This document shows positions 18,469-27,781 of a DNA stretch of 64,000 bases, piece after piece (the stretch's first letter is position 1; each line of letters starts with the position of its first letter). The translations under genes and the position numbers were made by a program. The stretch comes from Leclercia sp. S52 (GTDB lineage Bacteria > Pseudomonadota > Gammaproteobacteria > Enterobacterales > Enterobacteriaceae), in contig NZ_CP152474.1 in the NCBI RefSeq assembly GCF_039727615.1, positions 558,001-622,000 on the forward strand, in the 5' to 3' direction. The notes beneath the pieces are model-generated. The model was not told where the DNA came from, did no database searches, and saw only the letters and a list, made by a program, of their open reading frames with translations.

Positions 18469-19590
18469 ATGGCGTATCAACTCAACCTGAACTGGCCGGA
18501 ATTTTTAGAAAAATACTGGCAAAAGAAACCTGTCGTTTTAAAGAACGCCCTGCCCAATTTTATCGATCCTATCAGCCCGGATGAGCTGGCAGGGCTGGCG
18601 ATGGAGCCGGAAGTGGACAGCCGCCTGGTCAGCCATAAAGAGGGTAAATGGCAGGCCAGCAACGGTCCGTTCGAGCACTTCGACGGCCTGGGCGAAACCG
18701 GCTGGTCGCTGCTGGCCCAGGCGGTCAACCACTGGCACGCACCGGCTGCCGAGCTGGTACGCCCGTTCCGCGTGCTGCCGGACTGGCGTCTGGACGATCT
18801 GATGATCTCCTTCTCCGTCCCGGGCGGCGGCGTTGGCCCGCATATCGACCAGTACGATGTGTTTATCATTCAGGGGATGGGCAGCCGTCGCTGGCGCGTG
18901 GGGGACAAGCTGCCGATGCGTCAGTTCTGTCCGCATCCGGCGCTGCTGCATGTCGATCCCTTTGAGCCGATCATCGACGAAGATCTGGCCCCGGGCGATA
19001 TCCTGTACATCCCGCCGGGATTCCCGCACGACGGCTTCACCCACGAGACGGCGCTTAACTACTCGGTGGGCTTCCGCGGGCCAAACGGCCGGGATCTGAT
19101 CAGCAGCTTTGCCGATTACGCCCTGGAGAACGATCTGGGTGGGGAGCACTACAGCGATCCGGATCTGACCTGCCGTGAACATCCGGGCCGTGTTGAGGAG
19201 TACGAACTCGAACGCCTGCGTAAGATGATGATCGAGATGATTAGCCAGCCGGACGATTTTAAGCAGTGGTTTGGCAGCTTTATCTCCACCCCGCGTCACG
19301 AGCTGGATATTGCGCCTGCCGAGCCGGAGTACACGCCGGAAGAGGTGCTCGACGCGCTGCAGGGCGGCGAAACCCTGACTCGCCTGAGCGGGCTGCGGGT
19401 GCTGAACATCGGCGGCAGCTTCTTTATCAACAGCGAACAGCTGGAGACGGTGGACGCGACGGCGGCGGATGCGCTGTGCCGCTACACCGAGCTGGGCCAG
19501 GCGGAGCTGGGCGCTGCCCTGCAAAACCCGGCGTTTGTGGAAGAGCTGACCGGGCTGATTAACCAGGGATATTGGTTCTTCGACGAGTAA
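18469..19590 (+). CDS. roxA: 50S ribosomal protein L16 arginine 3-hydroxylase
   Basis: A 373-residue JmjC-type Fe(II)/2-oxoglutarate oxygenase. The protein closely follows E. coli RoxA (YcfD): LNWPEFLEKYWQKKPVVLKN at the N terminus, LDDLMISFSVPGGGVGPHIDQYDVF with the HxD iron ligands, DILYIPPGFPHDGF with the distal His, and a C-terminal YWFF ending. It hydroxylates an arginine of L16. ATG 18469 is preferred over the upstream in-frame GTG at 18460 because it matches the family N terminus MxYQL. Confidence 0.95.
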   Translation: MAYQLNLNWPEFLEKYWQKKPVVLKNALPNFIDPISPDELAGLAMEPEVDSRLVSHKEGKWQASNGPFEHFDGLGETGWSLLAQAVNHWHAPAAELVRPFRVLPDWRLDDLMISFSVPGGGVGPHIDQYDVFIIQGMGSRRWRVGDKLPMRQFCPHPALLHVDPFEPIIDEDLAPGDILYIPPGFPHDGFTHETALNYSVGFRGPNGRDLISSFADYALENDLGGEHYSDPDLTCREHPGRVEEYELERLRKMMIEMISQPDDFKQWFGSFISTPRHELDIAPAEPEYTPEEVLDALQGGETLTRLSGLRVLNIGGSFFINSEQLETVDATAADALCRYTELGQAELGAALQNPAFVEELTGLINQGYWFFDE

Positions 19591-19631
19591 TCGCACAGGC
19601 GGCGCGGGGCACAAGCCCCACGCCGCCATCT

Positions 19632-19817
19632 TTACGCCGCGAGGATATGACAGGCTTTCCAGTAATCAAGAAGGCGCTCGTCATCGCTTTCGCGCTCGGC
19701 TTTACTTTTCATGGCCCGTGCCAGATTTTCTCTCGACACCTCCTGGCCTTTTTGCACAACATCTAAAACCGCTTCACCAAGAGCCAGGGATATTTCGGTA
19801 CGATTGGCTTCTACCAT
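19632..19817 (-). CDS. Small helical protein, possibly AriR/YmgB-like
   Basis: 61 residues from the ATG at 19817, chosen because GGAGG lies six bases upstream; a longer reading starts at 19859. The sequence is acidic and helical (ISLALGEAVLDVVQKGQEVSRENLARAM, then a Lys/Glu-rich stretch). Its length and LGxAVxxxxxxGxxVxxxN pattern recall the YmgB/AriR connector family, but I am unsure. It converges on roxA with 41 bp between. Confidence 0.6.
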   Translation of the reverse strand: MVEANRTEISLALGEAVLDVVQKGQEVSRENLARAMKSKAERESDDERLLDYWKACHILAA

Positions 19818-20025
19818 ATATGCCTCCATGTTGAGTGCGTGATGGTAATTATGCGGCATAATAACGGGCCTGGAATATTTATCAGTTCATTCTTATATAT
19901 TTAAACCCTCTAACGCGCAGCGGGAATAATGTTTCGAAATGCTAATGGGACGGAAAATAGCGTAATTATGGTCTACAGTTAGTTTCGTGTCACAACCCGT
20001 AGAAACCTGTTGAGGAGAATTAATT

Positions 20026-20259
20026 ATGGTAAACAAGAGTGAAATCAAGGAACATACTCCGGTTGTTGCAAGCTGCGGTCACCATGTCGGCACGGTTGAC
20101 CATCTTGATGGCGAACGTATTAAGCTGGCAAAAAACGACTCTGAGTCCGGCGGTAAACACCATTATATCCCGCTGGAATGGGTCGATAAAATTGAAGGCA
20201 ATAAAGTGGTGCTGAATAAGAATCACGAAGAGACTTTCGCCAGCTGGCAAGAAGCTTGA
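20026..20259 (+). CDS. DUF2171 family protein
   Basis: 77 residues with the DUF2171 features VVASCGHHVGTVDHLDGERIKLAKND and HHYIPLEWVDKIEGNKVVLNK, a small PRC-barrel-like beta fold found in stress-induced cytosolic proteins. A strong GAGGAG lies ahead of the ATG. It stands alone between a 166-bp leader (19860-20025, no other feature seen) and the terminator at 20282-20318. Confidence 0.85.
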   Translation: MVNKSEIKEHTPVVASCGHHVGTVDHLDGERIKLAKNDSESGGKHHYIPLEWVDKIEGNKVVLNKNHEETFASWQEA

Positions 20260-20281
20260 TTAACAGCAGTGCCTTAAAATA

Positions 20282-20318
20282 ATATTTAAACGCTGGCGTC
20301 ATGCCAGCGTTTAAATAT
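20282..20318. terminator. Bidirectional terminator-like hairpin
   Basis: A perfect 16-bp stem with a five-base loop (GTCAT): ATATTTAAACGCTGGC (20282-20297) pairs with 20303-20318. A/T ends on both sides allow it to act in both directions. It follows the DUF2171 gene and precedes the AraC gene. Confidence 0.8.
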
Positions 20319-20407
20319 GTATTAAGCGAGGCGGAATATACCTGCATTGCCGCCGCGTTAAAGGAGTGATACTGTTTTATTTTTGATAGCTTCCTCCAGG
20401 CGCAGGC

Positions 20408-21388
20408 ATGTCCAACACAACGCTCAATAATCCGACCGCTGCAACGAAAAAAACCTTTTCCGTGGCAGACTTTAAGGTATTTGGCGAGCGCTACGGTATC
20501 GACTACCGCTTCCCGCTGCTGACGGATACCTGTGCCAGCACCAGCCCCGTTTTGCACGGCGATGTCGAAGAGATGATCCTCCCGTCCGGCATCTCCTTAA
20601 CCCATTCCGACGTGCGCGTTCTGCAACCCTATGAAACCACCTCCCGCCACAGCAGCCCGCTGTATGTGCTGGTGGTGCTGGAAGGCTGTGTGACCCTGAC
20701 CCTCAGCGGTGAGGTATACGCGGTGCACCCCGGCATGGCTTTTAGCGCCAGGCTCAGCGAACAGCAGGCGATGTCTGCCCGTCATGATGCCAATATCGCC
20801 CTCAAAACCCTCTCTTTTGGCGTTTACCCCGACGATGCCCGTCGCGAAAGCCTGCTCGCCTCTCTGCTGGAGCAGTGGGAGAAGCTCAACGCCCCCACCT
20901 TTGTCTGGCAGGTGCCGGATTTTGTGCTGGCCGGCATTCAGCATGCCCGGCAGCGCGAGCGCAGCAGCCTGTCGCGCCAGCTGCTGCTGGAAGGGGTAAT
21001 GTATCAGCTCCTGGGCCACGGCCTGCACCTGCGGGAGCAGCAGGGCACGGCGCTGCCGGGCACCTCCGGCGGCGAGCACGCCCGGCTGGAGCAGATCCGT
21101 CATCTGCTGGCACAGGCCCCCGAGCAGGACTACACCCTCGCCCAACTGGCGGCCCGGGCGGCGATGAGCCCCAGCAGCCTGCGGAGTAAGTTCCGCCAGG
21201 CCTACGGCTGCACCGTCTTCGACTATCTGCGCGACTGCCGTCTGGCTCAGGCGCGGCGCTATCTGCTGGAAGGCCACAGCGTGCAGCAGGCGGCGTGGAT
21301 GTCGGGCTATCAGCACGCTACCAACTTTGCCACCGCGTTTCGTCGCCGCTACGGCGTCTGCCCTGGCGCGGTGCGCAGCGACCGTTAA
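20408..21388 (+). CDS. AraC family regulator of the siderophore receptor
   Basis: 326 residues. The C-terminal 100 residues carry the two AraC helix-turn-helix motifs (YTLAQLAARAAMSPSSLRSKFRQAYG and VQQAAWMSGYQHATNFATAFRRRYG). The N-terminal 200 residues are a cupin-type sensor of the PchR/YbtA/FoxR kind (FGIDYRFPL-like start, here RYGIDYRFPLL). It lies 138 bp upstream of the FoxA-like receptor in the same direction and most likely activates it when ferri-siderophore is bound. Confidence 0.88.
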   Translation: MSNTTLNNPTAATKKTFSVADFKVFGERYGIDYRFPLLTDTCASTSPVLHGDVEEMILPSGISLTHSDVRVLQPYETTSRHSSPLYVLVVLEGCVTLTLSGEVYAVHPGMAFSARLSEQQAMSARHDANIALKTLSFGVYPDDARRESLLASLLEQWEKLNAPTFVWQVPDFVLAGIQHARQRERSSLSRQLLLEGVMYQLLGHGLHLREQQGTALPGTSGGEHARLEQIRHLLAQAPEQDYTLAQLAARAAMSPSSLRSKFRQAYGCTVFDYLRDCRLAQARRYLLEGHSVQQAAWMSGYQHATNFATAFRRRYGVCPGAVRSDR

Positions 21389-21483
21389 TCCGCTTTTCCC
21401 CGATCGCCAACGCCGTTTGTGCGGTTTGGCATTGCGCATACGCACTCTGGCGGCGCGCATAGCTATCTTCGAAATGAAAAAGG

Positions 21484-21498
21484 TAATAATTCTTATTA
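21484..21498 (+). promoter_or_regulatory. Candidate Fur site upstream of the siderophore receptor
   Basis: TAATAA (21484-21489) and TTATTA (21493-21498) form a dyad around TTC, inside an AT-rich stretch 29 bp before the receptor ATG. It fits the NATWAT hexamer pattern of Fur sites only loosely, but the location is right for iron repression. Confidence 0.4.
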
Positions 21499-21526
21499 AC
21501 AATTAGAAATGCCTTTGGAGATTTTC

Positions 21527-23618
21527 ATGTTCGCTAAAACGCGGCTGGCACTGCTGGTGGGATGGGTTACCGGGAGCGTCGCGCTCCCCCCTGATGGCGC
21601 AGGAGACGCCGAAAACCGAAACCGTGGTGGTCACCTCACAGATGCAGAGCGGGGCCACCAAGCTGGCGACCCCGGATATCGAGACCCCGCAGGCGGTGTC
21701 GATCGTGACCCGCGAGCAGTTTGAAGAGCAGGGTGCCACCAGCGTGCGTCAGGCGGTGAGCTACACCCCGGGCGTCTACAGCAACCAGATCGGCGCCTCG
21801 AACCGCTTCGACTACATCGTGCTGCGCGGCTTCTCCGACGGTAGCCTGGACAACGTCTACCTCGACGGCCTGAAGATGATGGGCGACACCAACTCCCACA
21901 GCTCGCTGGTGGTTGATCCCTGGTTCCTGGAAAATATCGAAGTGGTGCGCGGCCCGGCCTCGGTGCTGTACGGTCGTTCCTCACCGGGCGGGATCGTAGC
22001 GCTCACCTCGCGCAAACCTTCGTTCGATCCGGGCGGCGAGATCAAGCTGTTCGCCGGGAATAACGATCAGCGTGGAGCGATGTTTGACGTCACCGGCGCG
22101 CTGGATGATAACGACCGCGTGGCGGCGCGCCTGAGCGGCATGACCCGCTACGCCGACTCCCAGTTCGATCCGCTGAAGGAGGAGCGTTACGCCCTGATGC
22201 CGAGCCTGACCTGGCGCATCACCGATAACACCCGCCTCGATCTGATGGCCTATCTGCACCGCGACCCTGAGGGCGGCAGCCACTCCGGTCTGCCGTACGA
22301 CGGCACCGTGGTTCCGCACGATGGCAAGATGATCTCCAACACCTTCTTCGAAGGCGAGGACGATTACGACAAGTACGATCGCCGCGAGAACATGGTCGGC
22401 TACAACATCGAGCATATGTTTGACAGCGGCTGGTCGGTGCGCCAGAAGCTGCGCTATCTGCATACCAAAGTGGAGCTGAATCAGGTCTATGCCGCCGGCT
22501 GGCTGAACGAAACCGAGCTTAACCGCGGCTACTCCGGCTCGGACGAGAAGATGGATGCCATCACCCTCGATAACCAGATCGACGGCAGCTTCGATACCTG
22601 GGCGGTGAACCACCGGGTGCTGATTGGCCTCGATTATCAGGATCGCAGCAACAATACCACCGGCTACTACGGCGGCTTCCCGCCGATCGACGCTTTCCAC
22701 CCGGTGTACGGCGCGAAGCCGGACTACATCACCATGTACAGCCAGGAGAAGCACAAGCTGCGCCAGACCGGATACTACCTGCAGGATCAGCTCTCGCTGG
22801 ACCGCTGGCGTCTGACCCTGGGCGGGCGCTACGATCAGGTGAGCGTCTCGAATATCGACAAGCTCAACGATACCCGCAGCGATCTGGACAAAAACAACTT
22901 CAGCAGCCGTGCGGCGCTGCTGTACCTGTTTGATAACGGCATCGCGCCGTACATCAGCTACTCCACCGCCTTTACGCCGACCAGCTTTGCCGATGCCAAC
23001 GGCGATCTGCTGGATCCGATGGAAGGCAAGCAGTGGGAAGCGGGCGTGAAGTTTGAGCCGGAAGGGATGAACAGCCAGTTCAGCGCCTCGGTGTTCCGCA
23101 TCAACCAGAAAAATATCGCCACCAAAGAGGAGCCGACCGATCCGTACCGCTCTATCGGTGAAATCGAATCCGAAGGGGTGGAGCTGGAAGCGGTAGGGCA
23201 GCTGACCGACAGCCTGCGTCTGCAGGCGGCCTATACCTATACCGACATCCGCTACAAGAAGAGCAGCCCGGAGGAAGAGGGCAAGCGGGCGGTCTATGCG
23301 CCACGTAATATGGCCAGCGGCTGGCTCAGCTATGACGTTAAAACCGGGCCGCTCGATGGCCTGACGGTGGGATCCGGCGTGCGTTACGTCAACGGCGTGA
23401 CCAGCGATCGCATGAACACCCACACGCTGCCATCGTATACGCTGGTGGATCTGGCAGTAGGCTATGATCTGTCGAAGGTCGGGCTGACCGGCGTGAGCGC
23501 CCAGCTGAACGTCAACAACCTGACGGACGAAAGCTACGTGGCGGCCTGTAACTCGCTCTCATACTGCTACTTTGGTGCCGAGCGCAGTATCGTCGGCAGC
23601 GTGTCGTGGAAGTTCTGA
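21527..23618 (+). CDS. foxA: TonB-dependent siderophore receptor, FoxA-like (frameshifted in the signal peptide as read)
   Basis: An outer-membrane receptor of about 696 residues. The signal peptide (MFAKTRLALLVGWVTGSVALP) and mature start LMAQETPKTETVVVTSQ are in different frames because the C6 run at 21586-21591 has one base too many. The TonB box ETVVVTS is followed by the plug (TPQAVSIVTREQFEEQGA, VLRGFSDGSLDNVYLDGLK, IEVVRGPASVLYGRSSPGGIV) and a 22-strand barrel ending in YCYFGAERSIVGSVSWKF, with the paired Cys loop near the C terminus seen in FhuA/FoxA receptors. Ferrioxamine or another hydroxamate is the likely ligand. The upstream AraC gene fits a FoxR-like activator. Confidence 0.85.
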
Positions 23619-23626
23619 TGTAAGTG

Positions 23627-24069
23627 TTTTCTCCCTCTCCCTCTGGGAGAGGGTCGGGGTGAGGGCATCAGGCCGCACCATCGTCAACATCGCCCGGTGG
23701 CGCTACGCTTACCGGGCCTACGGTTTTCTCCCTCTCCCTGTGGGAGAGGGTCGGGGTGAGGGCATCAGGCCGCACCATCGCAACATCGCCCGGTGGCGCT
23801 ACGCTTACCGGGCCTACGGTTTTCTCCCCTCTCCCTGTGGGAGAGGGTCGGGGTGAGGGCATCAGGCCGCACCATCGTCAACATCGCCCGGTGGCGCTAC
23901 GCTTACCGGGCCTACGGTTTTCTCCCTCTCCCTGTAGGAGAGGGCCGGGGTGAGGGCATCAGGCCGCACCATCGTCAACATCGCCCGGTGGCGCTACGCT
24001 TACCGGGCCTACGGTTTTCTCCCTCTCCCTGTGGGAGAGGGCCTGGGTGAGGGCATCAGGCCGCACCAT
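23627..24069. repeat. Tandem BIME/REP array, about 4.5 copies of a 97-bp unit
   Basis: The unit starts at 23627, 23724, 23820, 23918 and 24015 (steps of 97, 96, 98 and 97 bp). Each unit joins a pyrimidine/purine hairpin (CTCTCCC...GGGAGAGG) to a REP-type palindrome (GCCCGGTGGCGC...TTACCGGGC). Copies differ by single bases and one-base indels. The array lies between convergent genes foxA and yjiR. Reading frames inside it are artefacts of the repeat. Confidence 0.9.
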
Positions 24070-24075
24070 GCCGCA

Positions 24076-25491
24076 CTACGCCTCCATCGCAATATGAATC
24101 GCCTCGCCCATCTTCTTCAACGCCTCGCGGTTCTTCTCGTTCGGCGGTAACGCCACGTTGATCCGCAGGCAGTTGCGATACTTCCCCGATGCTGAAAACA
24201 ACGATCCCGCCGCGGCCTGGATCTTCAGGCGGCTCAGCTGCTTGCTGACGCACACCATATCCACCTGTTCCGGCAGCTCCACCCACAGCAGGAAACTGCC
24301 CTGCGGGCGCGTGACGCAAATCTCTGCCGGGAAATACTGCCGCACCCAGCAGGTGTAGCGCTCCATATTCTGCTGATAAATCTGGCGCATGCGGCGCACG
24401 TGGCGATGGTAGTGCCCGTCGCGGATAAAGGCCGCCACCGCCATCTGGGTGCCCGGCACGTTAAACCCGCCCGCGGCATATTTCATGTGCATCACCCGGT
24501 CGTAATACCGTCCCGGCACAATCCAGCCGACGCGCAGCCCGGGGGCCACGGTTTTGGTAAAGGAGCTGCACAGCAGCACACGGCCGTCGATATCAAAGGA
24601 GTGGATGGTGCGCGGGCGCGGGTACTCCGCCGCCAGCTCGCCGTAAATATCATCCTCCACGATGACGATATCGTGGCGCTGGGCCAGGGCCAGCACCTGA
24701 CGTTTGCGCGCCTCCGGCATGATAAATCCGAGCGGGTTATTGCAGTTGGGCACCAGGATCACCGCTTTGATCGGCCACTGCTCCAGGGCCAGCTCAAGCG
24801 CTTCAATGCTGATCCCGGTTTCCGGATCGGTGGGGATCTCGATCGCCTTGATGTTAAATCCGCGCAGCATCTGCATGGTGCCGTGGAAAGACGGCGACTC
24901 CACCGCCACGATATCTCCCGGCTGGCACACCGACAGCAGCGCCAGCGACAGCGCCCCATGACAGCCGTTGGTGATCACAATCTCGTTCGCCGCCACCGTC
25001 GAGCCGCCGTCCAGCAGCAGGCGGGCGATCTGCTCGCGCAGCTCCTGCCTGCCTTCCAGCACGTCATAGCTCAGCATCTCACCGGGGTGGTGCTGGGCAA
25101 TGCGGCTCATCTCGCGCCACAGCGGCTTCAGGCTTGGCTGGTTCAGATCCGGCGAGCCGCCGCCAAAGGAGATCATCTCCTTATCGGCGCGGGCATCGAG
25201 AAGCATCATCACCTCATCCCACTGGGTCACCTCTACCGGCCGCTGCACCGGGCGGGTCATCGCTGGCACAGGCGGCTGCGCTTTGCGCGAGGAGACGAAG
25301 TAGCCGGAGCGCGGCTGGGGGGTGATCAGCTGTAAGTTTTCGAGGATCTGATAGGCCTGCTGTATGGTGCTGATGCTGACGCCGTGCTCCTGGCTCAGCG
25401 CGCGCACCGAGGGTAAACGCTCCCCGCTGCGATACAGCCCTTGTTCAATGCGTTGTGCCAGGAGATTGGCCAGATGTTGGTAGCGCGTCAT
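24076..25491 (-). CDS. yjiR: MocR-type regulator/aminotransferase YjiR
   Basis: 471 residues. An N-terminal GntR winged HTH (LAQRIEQGLYRSGERLPSVRALSQEHGVSISTIQQAYQIL) is fused to a fold-type I aminotransferase domain. The PLP Lys is in SSFTKTVAPGLRVGW and the PLP-binding Asp in EDDIYGEL. Length and the adjacent yjiS gene match E. coli yjiR-yjiS. The MocR fusions use PLP as ligand or effector. The divergent promoter to yjiS carries four copies of ATCTGTAT. Confidence 0.9.
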   Translation of the reverse strand: MTRYQHLANLLAQRIEQGLYRSGERLPSVRALSQEHGVSISTIQQAYQILENLQLITPQPRSGYFVSSRKAQPPVPAMTRPVQRPVEVTQWDEVMMLLDARADKEMISFGGGSPDLNQPSLKPLWREMSRIAQHHPGEMLSYDVLEGRQELREQIARLLLDGGSTVAANEIVITNGCHGALSLALLSVCQPGDIVAVESPSFHGTMQMLRGFNIKAIEIPTDPETGISIEALELALEQWPIKAVILVPNCNNPLGFIMPEARKRQVLALAQRHDIVIVEDDIYGELAAEYPRPRTIHSFDIDGRVLLCSSFTKTVAPGLRVGWIVPGRYYDRVMHMKYAAGGFNVPGTQMAVAAFIRDGHYHRHVRRMRQIYQQNMERYTCWVRQYFPAEICVTRPQGSFLLWVELPEQVDMVCVSKQLSRLKIQAAAGSLFSASGKYRNCLRINVALPPNEKNREALKKMGEAIHIAMEA

Positions 25492-25512
25492 GCTGTATCC
25501 TCGGTTGTCACC

Positions 25513-25613
25513 ATACAGATCTAAAAACCAGTACAGATTGCCGCGTAAAACGGCATTCAGATACTGTTTTAGCGGATCTGTATGTTAAACAAAAGTTGTT
25601 TTTGAATCTGTAT
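25513..25613. promoter_or_regulatory. Four ATCTGTAT repeats between yjiR and yjiS
   Basis: The core ATCTGTAT occurs forward at 25576-25583 and 25606-25613 (30 bp apart). It occurs in reverse as ATACAGAT at 25513-25520 and GTACAGAT at 25531-25538 (18 bp apart). Two direct pairs facing each other across the divergent promoter is the layout expected of a MocR dimer site, so YjiR autoregulation is likely. Confidence 0.6.
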
Positions 25614-25667
25614 TGCAGGTCCCGATTTCCGTGATGATAACCCCACTGACACGATGAGGAGCGCATC

Positions 25668-25829
25668 ATGGAATTTTACGAAAACCGGGCCAAACGGCCC
25701 TTTGCGGTGTTTATCTGGATGGGGCGGGCAGTGAAAAAGTGGTATCGCATTAACCGCACGCGCCGCATTCTGAGCCAGATGAGCGATGAGCAGCTCAAGG
25801 ATGTCGGGTTGTCACGGTTTGATGTGTAG
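25668..25829 (+). CDS. yjiS: DUF1127 small basic protein YjiS
   Basis: 53 residues. The start MEFYENRAKRPF and the C-terminal DUF1127 motif (RRILSQMSDEQLKDVGLSRFDV) follow E. coli YjiS residue by residue over most of the length. ATGAGGAGCGCATC supplies the ribosome site. Family members are short Arg-rich proteins, some of which bind RNA; the role of YjiS itself is unknown to me. Divergent from yjiR. Confidence 0.9.
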   Translation: MEFYENRAKRPFAVFIWMGRAVKKWYRINRTRRILSQMSDEQLKDVGLSRFDV

Positions 25830-25835
25830 AGGATT

Positions 25836-25910
25836 GCCCGGTGGCGCTACGCTTACCGGGCCTACAGGGGCACGAATCGTAGGCCGGGTAAGGCGCAGCC
25901 GCCACCCGGC
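25836..25910. repeat. REP-type palindrome pair
   Basis: GCCCGGTGGCGC...TTACCGGGCCTAC is followed in opposite orientation by GTAGGCCGGGTAAGGCG...CCACCCGGC. A BIME of two REP units between yjiS and the DUF4282 gene. Confidence 0.85.
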
Positions 25911-25919
25911 ATAATGGCC

Positions 25920-26174
25920 TCACTCTACGGTGGATTTCCCGGTGTTCTCCGCAATGCGGCGCAGATATTCGTTATTTTTAAACGCCACCATGATCAATTC
26001 GAACATCACGCGGGTGCCGATCAGGCTGAACAGCATGCCGAAGAAGCCGGCAATAAGATGCTCGGTAAACATCGAGTAGATCCCGCCGATCAGGATAAAC
26101 AGCATGGCGATCCAGTAGAAGAAGACCAGCACGCGCGGCGTTAACAGATAGTCGAATCCCAGTAGTGATTTCAT
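25920..26174 (-). CDS. DUF4282 inner-membrane protein
   Basis: 84 residues from ATG 26174, chosen because AAGGA lies eight bases upstream; the frame stays open to 26198. Two membrane helices (about 14-34 and 40-62) and a charged tail (NNEYLRRIAENTGKSTVE). The FDYLLTPRVLVFFYW start is typical of DUF4282. Role unknown. Confidence 0.85.
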   Translation of the reverse strand: MKSLLGFDYLLTPRVLVFFYWIAMLFILIGGIYSMFTEHLIAGFFGMLFSLIGTRVMFELIMVAFKNNEYLRRIAENTGKSTVE

Positions 26175-26288
26175 TTTTCTTGTCCTTAGAAGTGTCATTT
26201 TGCGCGTTGATTATAAATGTAGTCAGGGTAATTCATACCTTTATCACTATCTGAAAACAGCCTTTTATGATGCAAAATCAGGGGGTTG

Positions 26289-27680
26289 CTATTTAAGAAG
26301 ATTGCAGGTCTGGATCTTCGGCCGCGTCAGCAGCGCAACGGCCTCGTCGTAGCTGCGCACGTTGTTATACCCCATCACCAGCCCGTAGCGTTTGACCGAC
26401 CCGCTGTACCACGCCGACAGGGCATTGACCTGCAGCTGCTGCTGTTGCCAGCAGTGGGCGATCTCCTGGTCGCAGCTGCCGTTGGTTAAAAAGGCCACGA
26501 TATGCATCCCGCCGTCGTTCTGCTCGGTGAAGAACCGATCCCCGTAGACCTCGTGCAGGGCGGCAATCATCCAGTCGCGCCGCTGCTGATAGAGGGCGCG
26601 CATCTTTTTCAGATGGCGGAAGAAGTGGCCATCGTTGAGAAAGGCGGCGAGGATCTTCTGCGTCAGCACCGGCTGGCCGCTGGCGAGCAGATCGGCGCAG
26701 TCGTTAAAGGCCGACACCGTGCTGGCGGGCATCACCACGTAGCCGAGGCGCAGGGACGGCATCACGGTTTTGCTGAAGGTGCCCATGTAGATCACCCGAT
26801 CCTGACGATCGAGGCTTTTCAACGACGGCAGCACCTTGCGGGTGTAGTGAAACTCGCCGTCATAGTCGTCCTCGATGATCCACGCCTCGTTCTGCCCGGC
26901 CCAGTCGAGCAGCTGCTGTCTGCGCGGCAGCGACAGCGTGACCGCCAGCGGGCTCTGGTGCGACGGAGTCACGATGGCAAACCGGGCGTCGGCGTGGTGG
27001 CGCAGCAGGTAATCGGTGTCGATGCCGGAACGATCCACCGGCACGGTGTGCAGGCGCGGTACGATCCGCCGGAGCAGCTGCTGGCCCATAAAATAGCCCG
27101 GATCTTCAAACACCACCTTGTCGTTGCGGCTGGCGAGGGTGTCGAGGATCAGCCGCAGGCTGCCGCTGTAGCCGCTGGTGATCAGCACCTGCTCCGGCGT
27201 GCAGGACAAGCCGCGCGAGATGTTGAGGTAGCTGGCGATCGCCTGGCGCAGGGGCCCCCAGCCCATCACCGGCGGGTTGAGCATCTCCTCCTGACGCATG
27301 GCGCGTACCGCCTGGCCCGCCAGCAGCAGCCATTTCTTATACGGGAAACTGTCCAGCGCCGGGACGCCGGGGCGCAAAAAGCCTGCCCGTTCCCGCTGGC
27401 TGACCAGCGATTCCGGCAGCTGGCCCGTCAGCGGGTCATCGGGCGGCGGAGGCGTAACGGGGAGAGTTAAATCCGGGTTGACCCGCGTGCCGCGCGCGCC
27501 CTGGCTCACCAGATAGCCTTCGCCGATGAGAATGGCGTAGGCGGTTTCGACGGTTTTACGCGCCACCTTCAGCTCTTCCGCCAGCACGCGAATGGCAGGC
27601 ACCTTATCGCCAGGCTTGAGGATGCCGCGGGTGATGTTGTCCCGATAGCGGGTGTAGATGTCGTGATAGCCCGGCTTCAT
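26289..27680 (-). CDS. MocR-family PLP-dependent regulator (PdxR-like)
   Basis: 463 residues. GntR-type HTH (ITRGILKPGDKVPAIRVLAEELKVARKTVETAYAIL) plus aminotransferase-like domain with PLP Lys in YMGTFSKTVMPSLRLGYVV and Asp in IIEDDYDGEF. It is divergent from a carboxymuconolactone decarboxylase-like gene across 101 bp. This pairing suggests that it controls that gene. Confidence 0.9.
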   Translation of the reverse strand: MKPGYHDIYTRYRDNITRGILKPGDKVPAIRVLAEELKVARKTVETAYAILIGEGYLVSQGARGTRVNPDLTLPVTPPPPDDPLTGQLPESLVSQRERAGFLRPGVPALDSFPYKKWLLLAGQAVRAMRQEEMLNPPVMGWGPLRQAIASYLNISRGLSCTPEQVLITSGYSGSLRLILDTLASRNDKVVFEDPGYFMGQQLLRRIVPRLHTVPVDRSGIDTDYLLRHHADARFAIVTPSHQSPLAVTLSLPRRQQLLDWAGQNEAWIIEDDYDGEFHYTRKVLPSLKSLDRQDRVIYMGTFSKTVMPSLRLGYVVMPASTVSAFNDCADLLASGQPVLTQKILAAFLNDGHFFRHLKKMRALYQQRRDWMIAALHEVYGDRFFTEQNDGGMHIVAFLTNGSCDQEIAHCWQQQQLQVNALSAWYSGSVKRYGLVMGYNNVRSYDEAVALLTRPKIQTCNLLK

Positions 27681-27781
27681 GTCCTACCTCATTTCGCGCT
27701 TTTTGTATCTTTTTACTATGTCATGAACGGCGTAGATTTGCCCTATCGCATTTCATATGCCGCACATCAAGAGGAAAGACA

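Noticed and set aside
18538..19629. Long minus-strand frame opposite roxA
   Set aside because: Low-complexity shadow of a well-matched gene in another frame.
23627..24069. Possible CRISPR array
   Set aside because: The whole 97-bp unit is repeated without unique spacers, and no cas genes are near.
23572..24150. Several short open frames in the 97-bp repeat region, with repeated protein segments
   Set aside because: They arise from the tandem REP/BIME DNA repeat and have no ribosome sites of their own.
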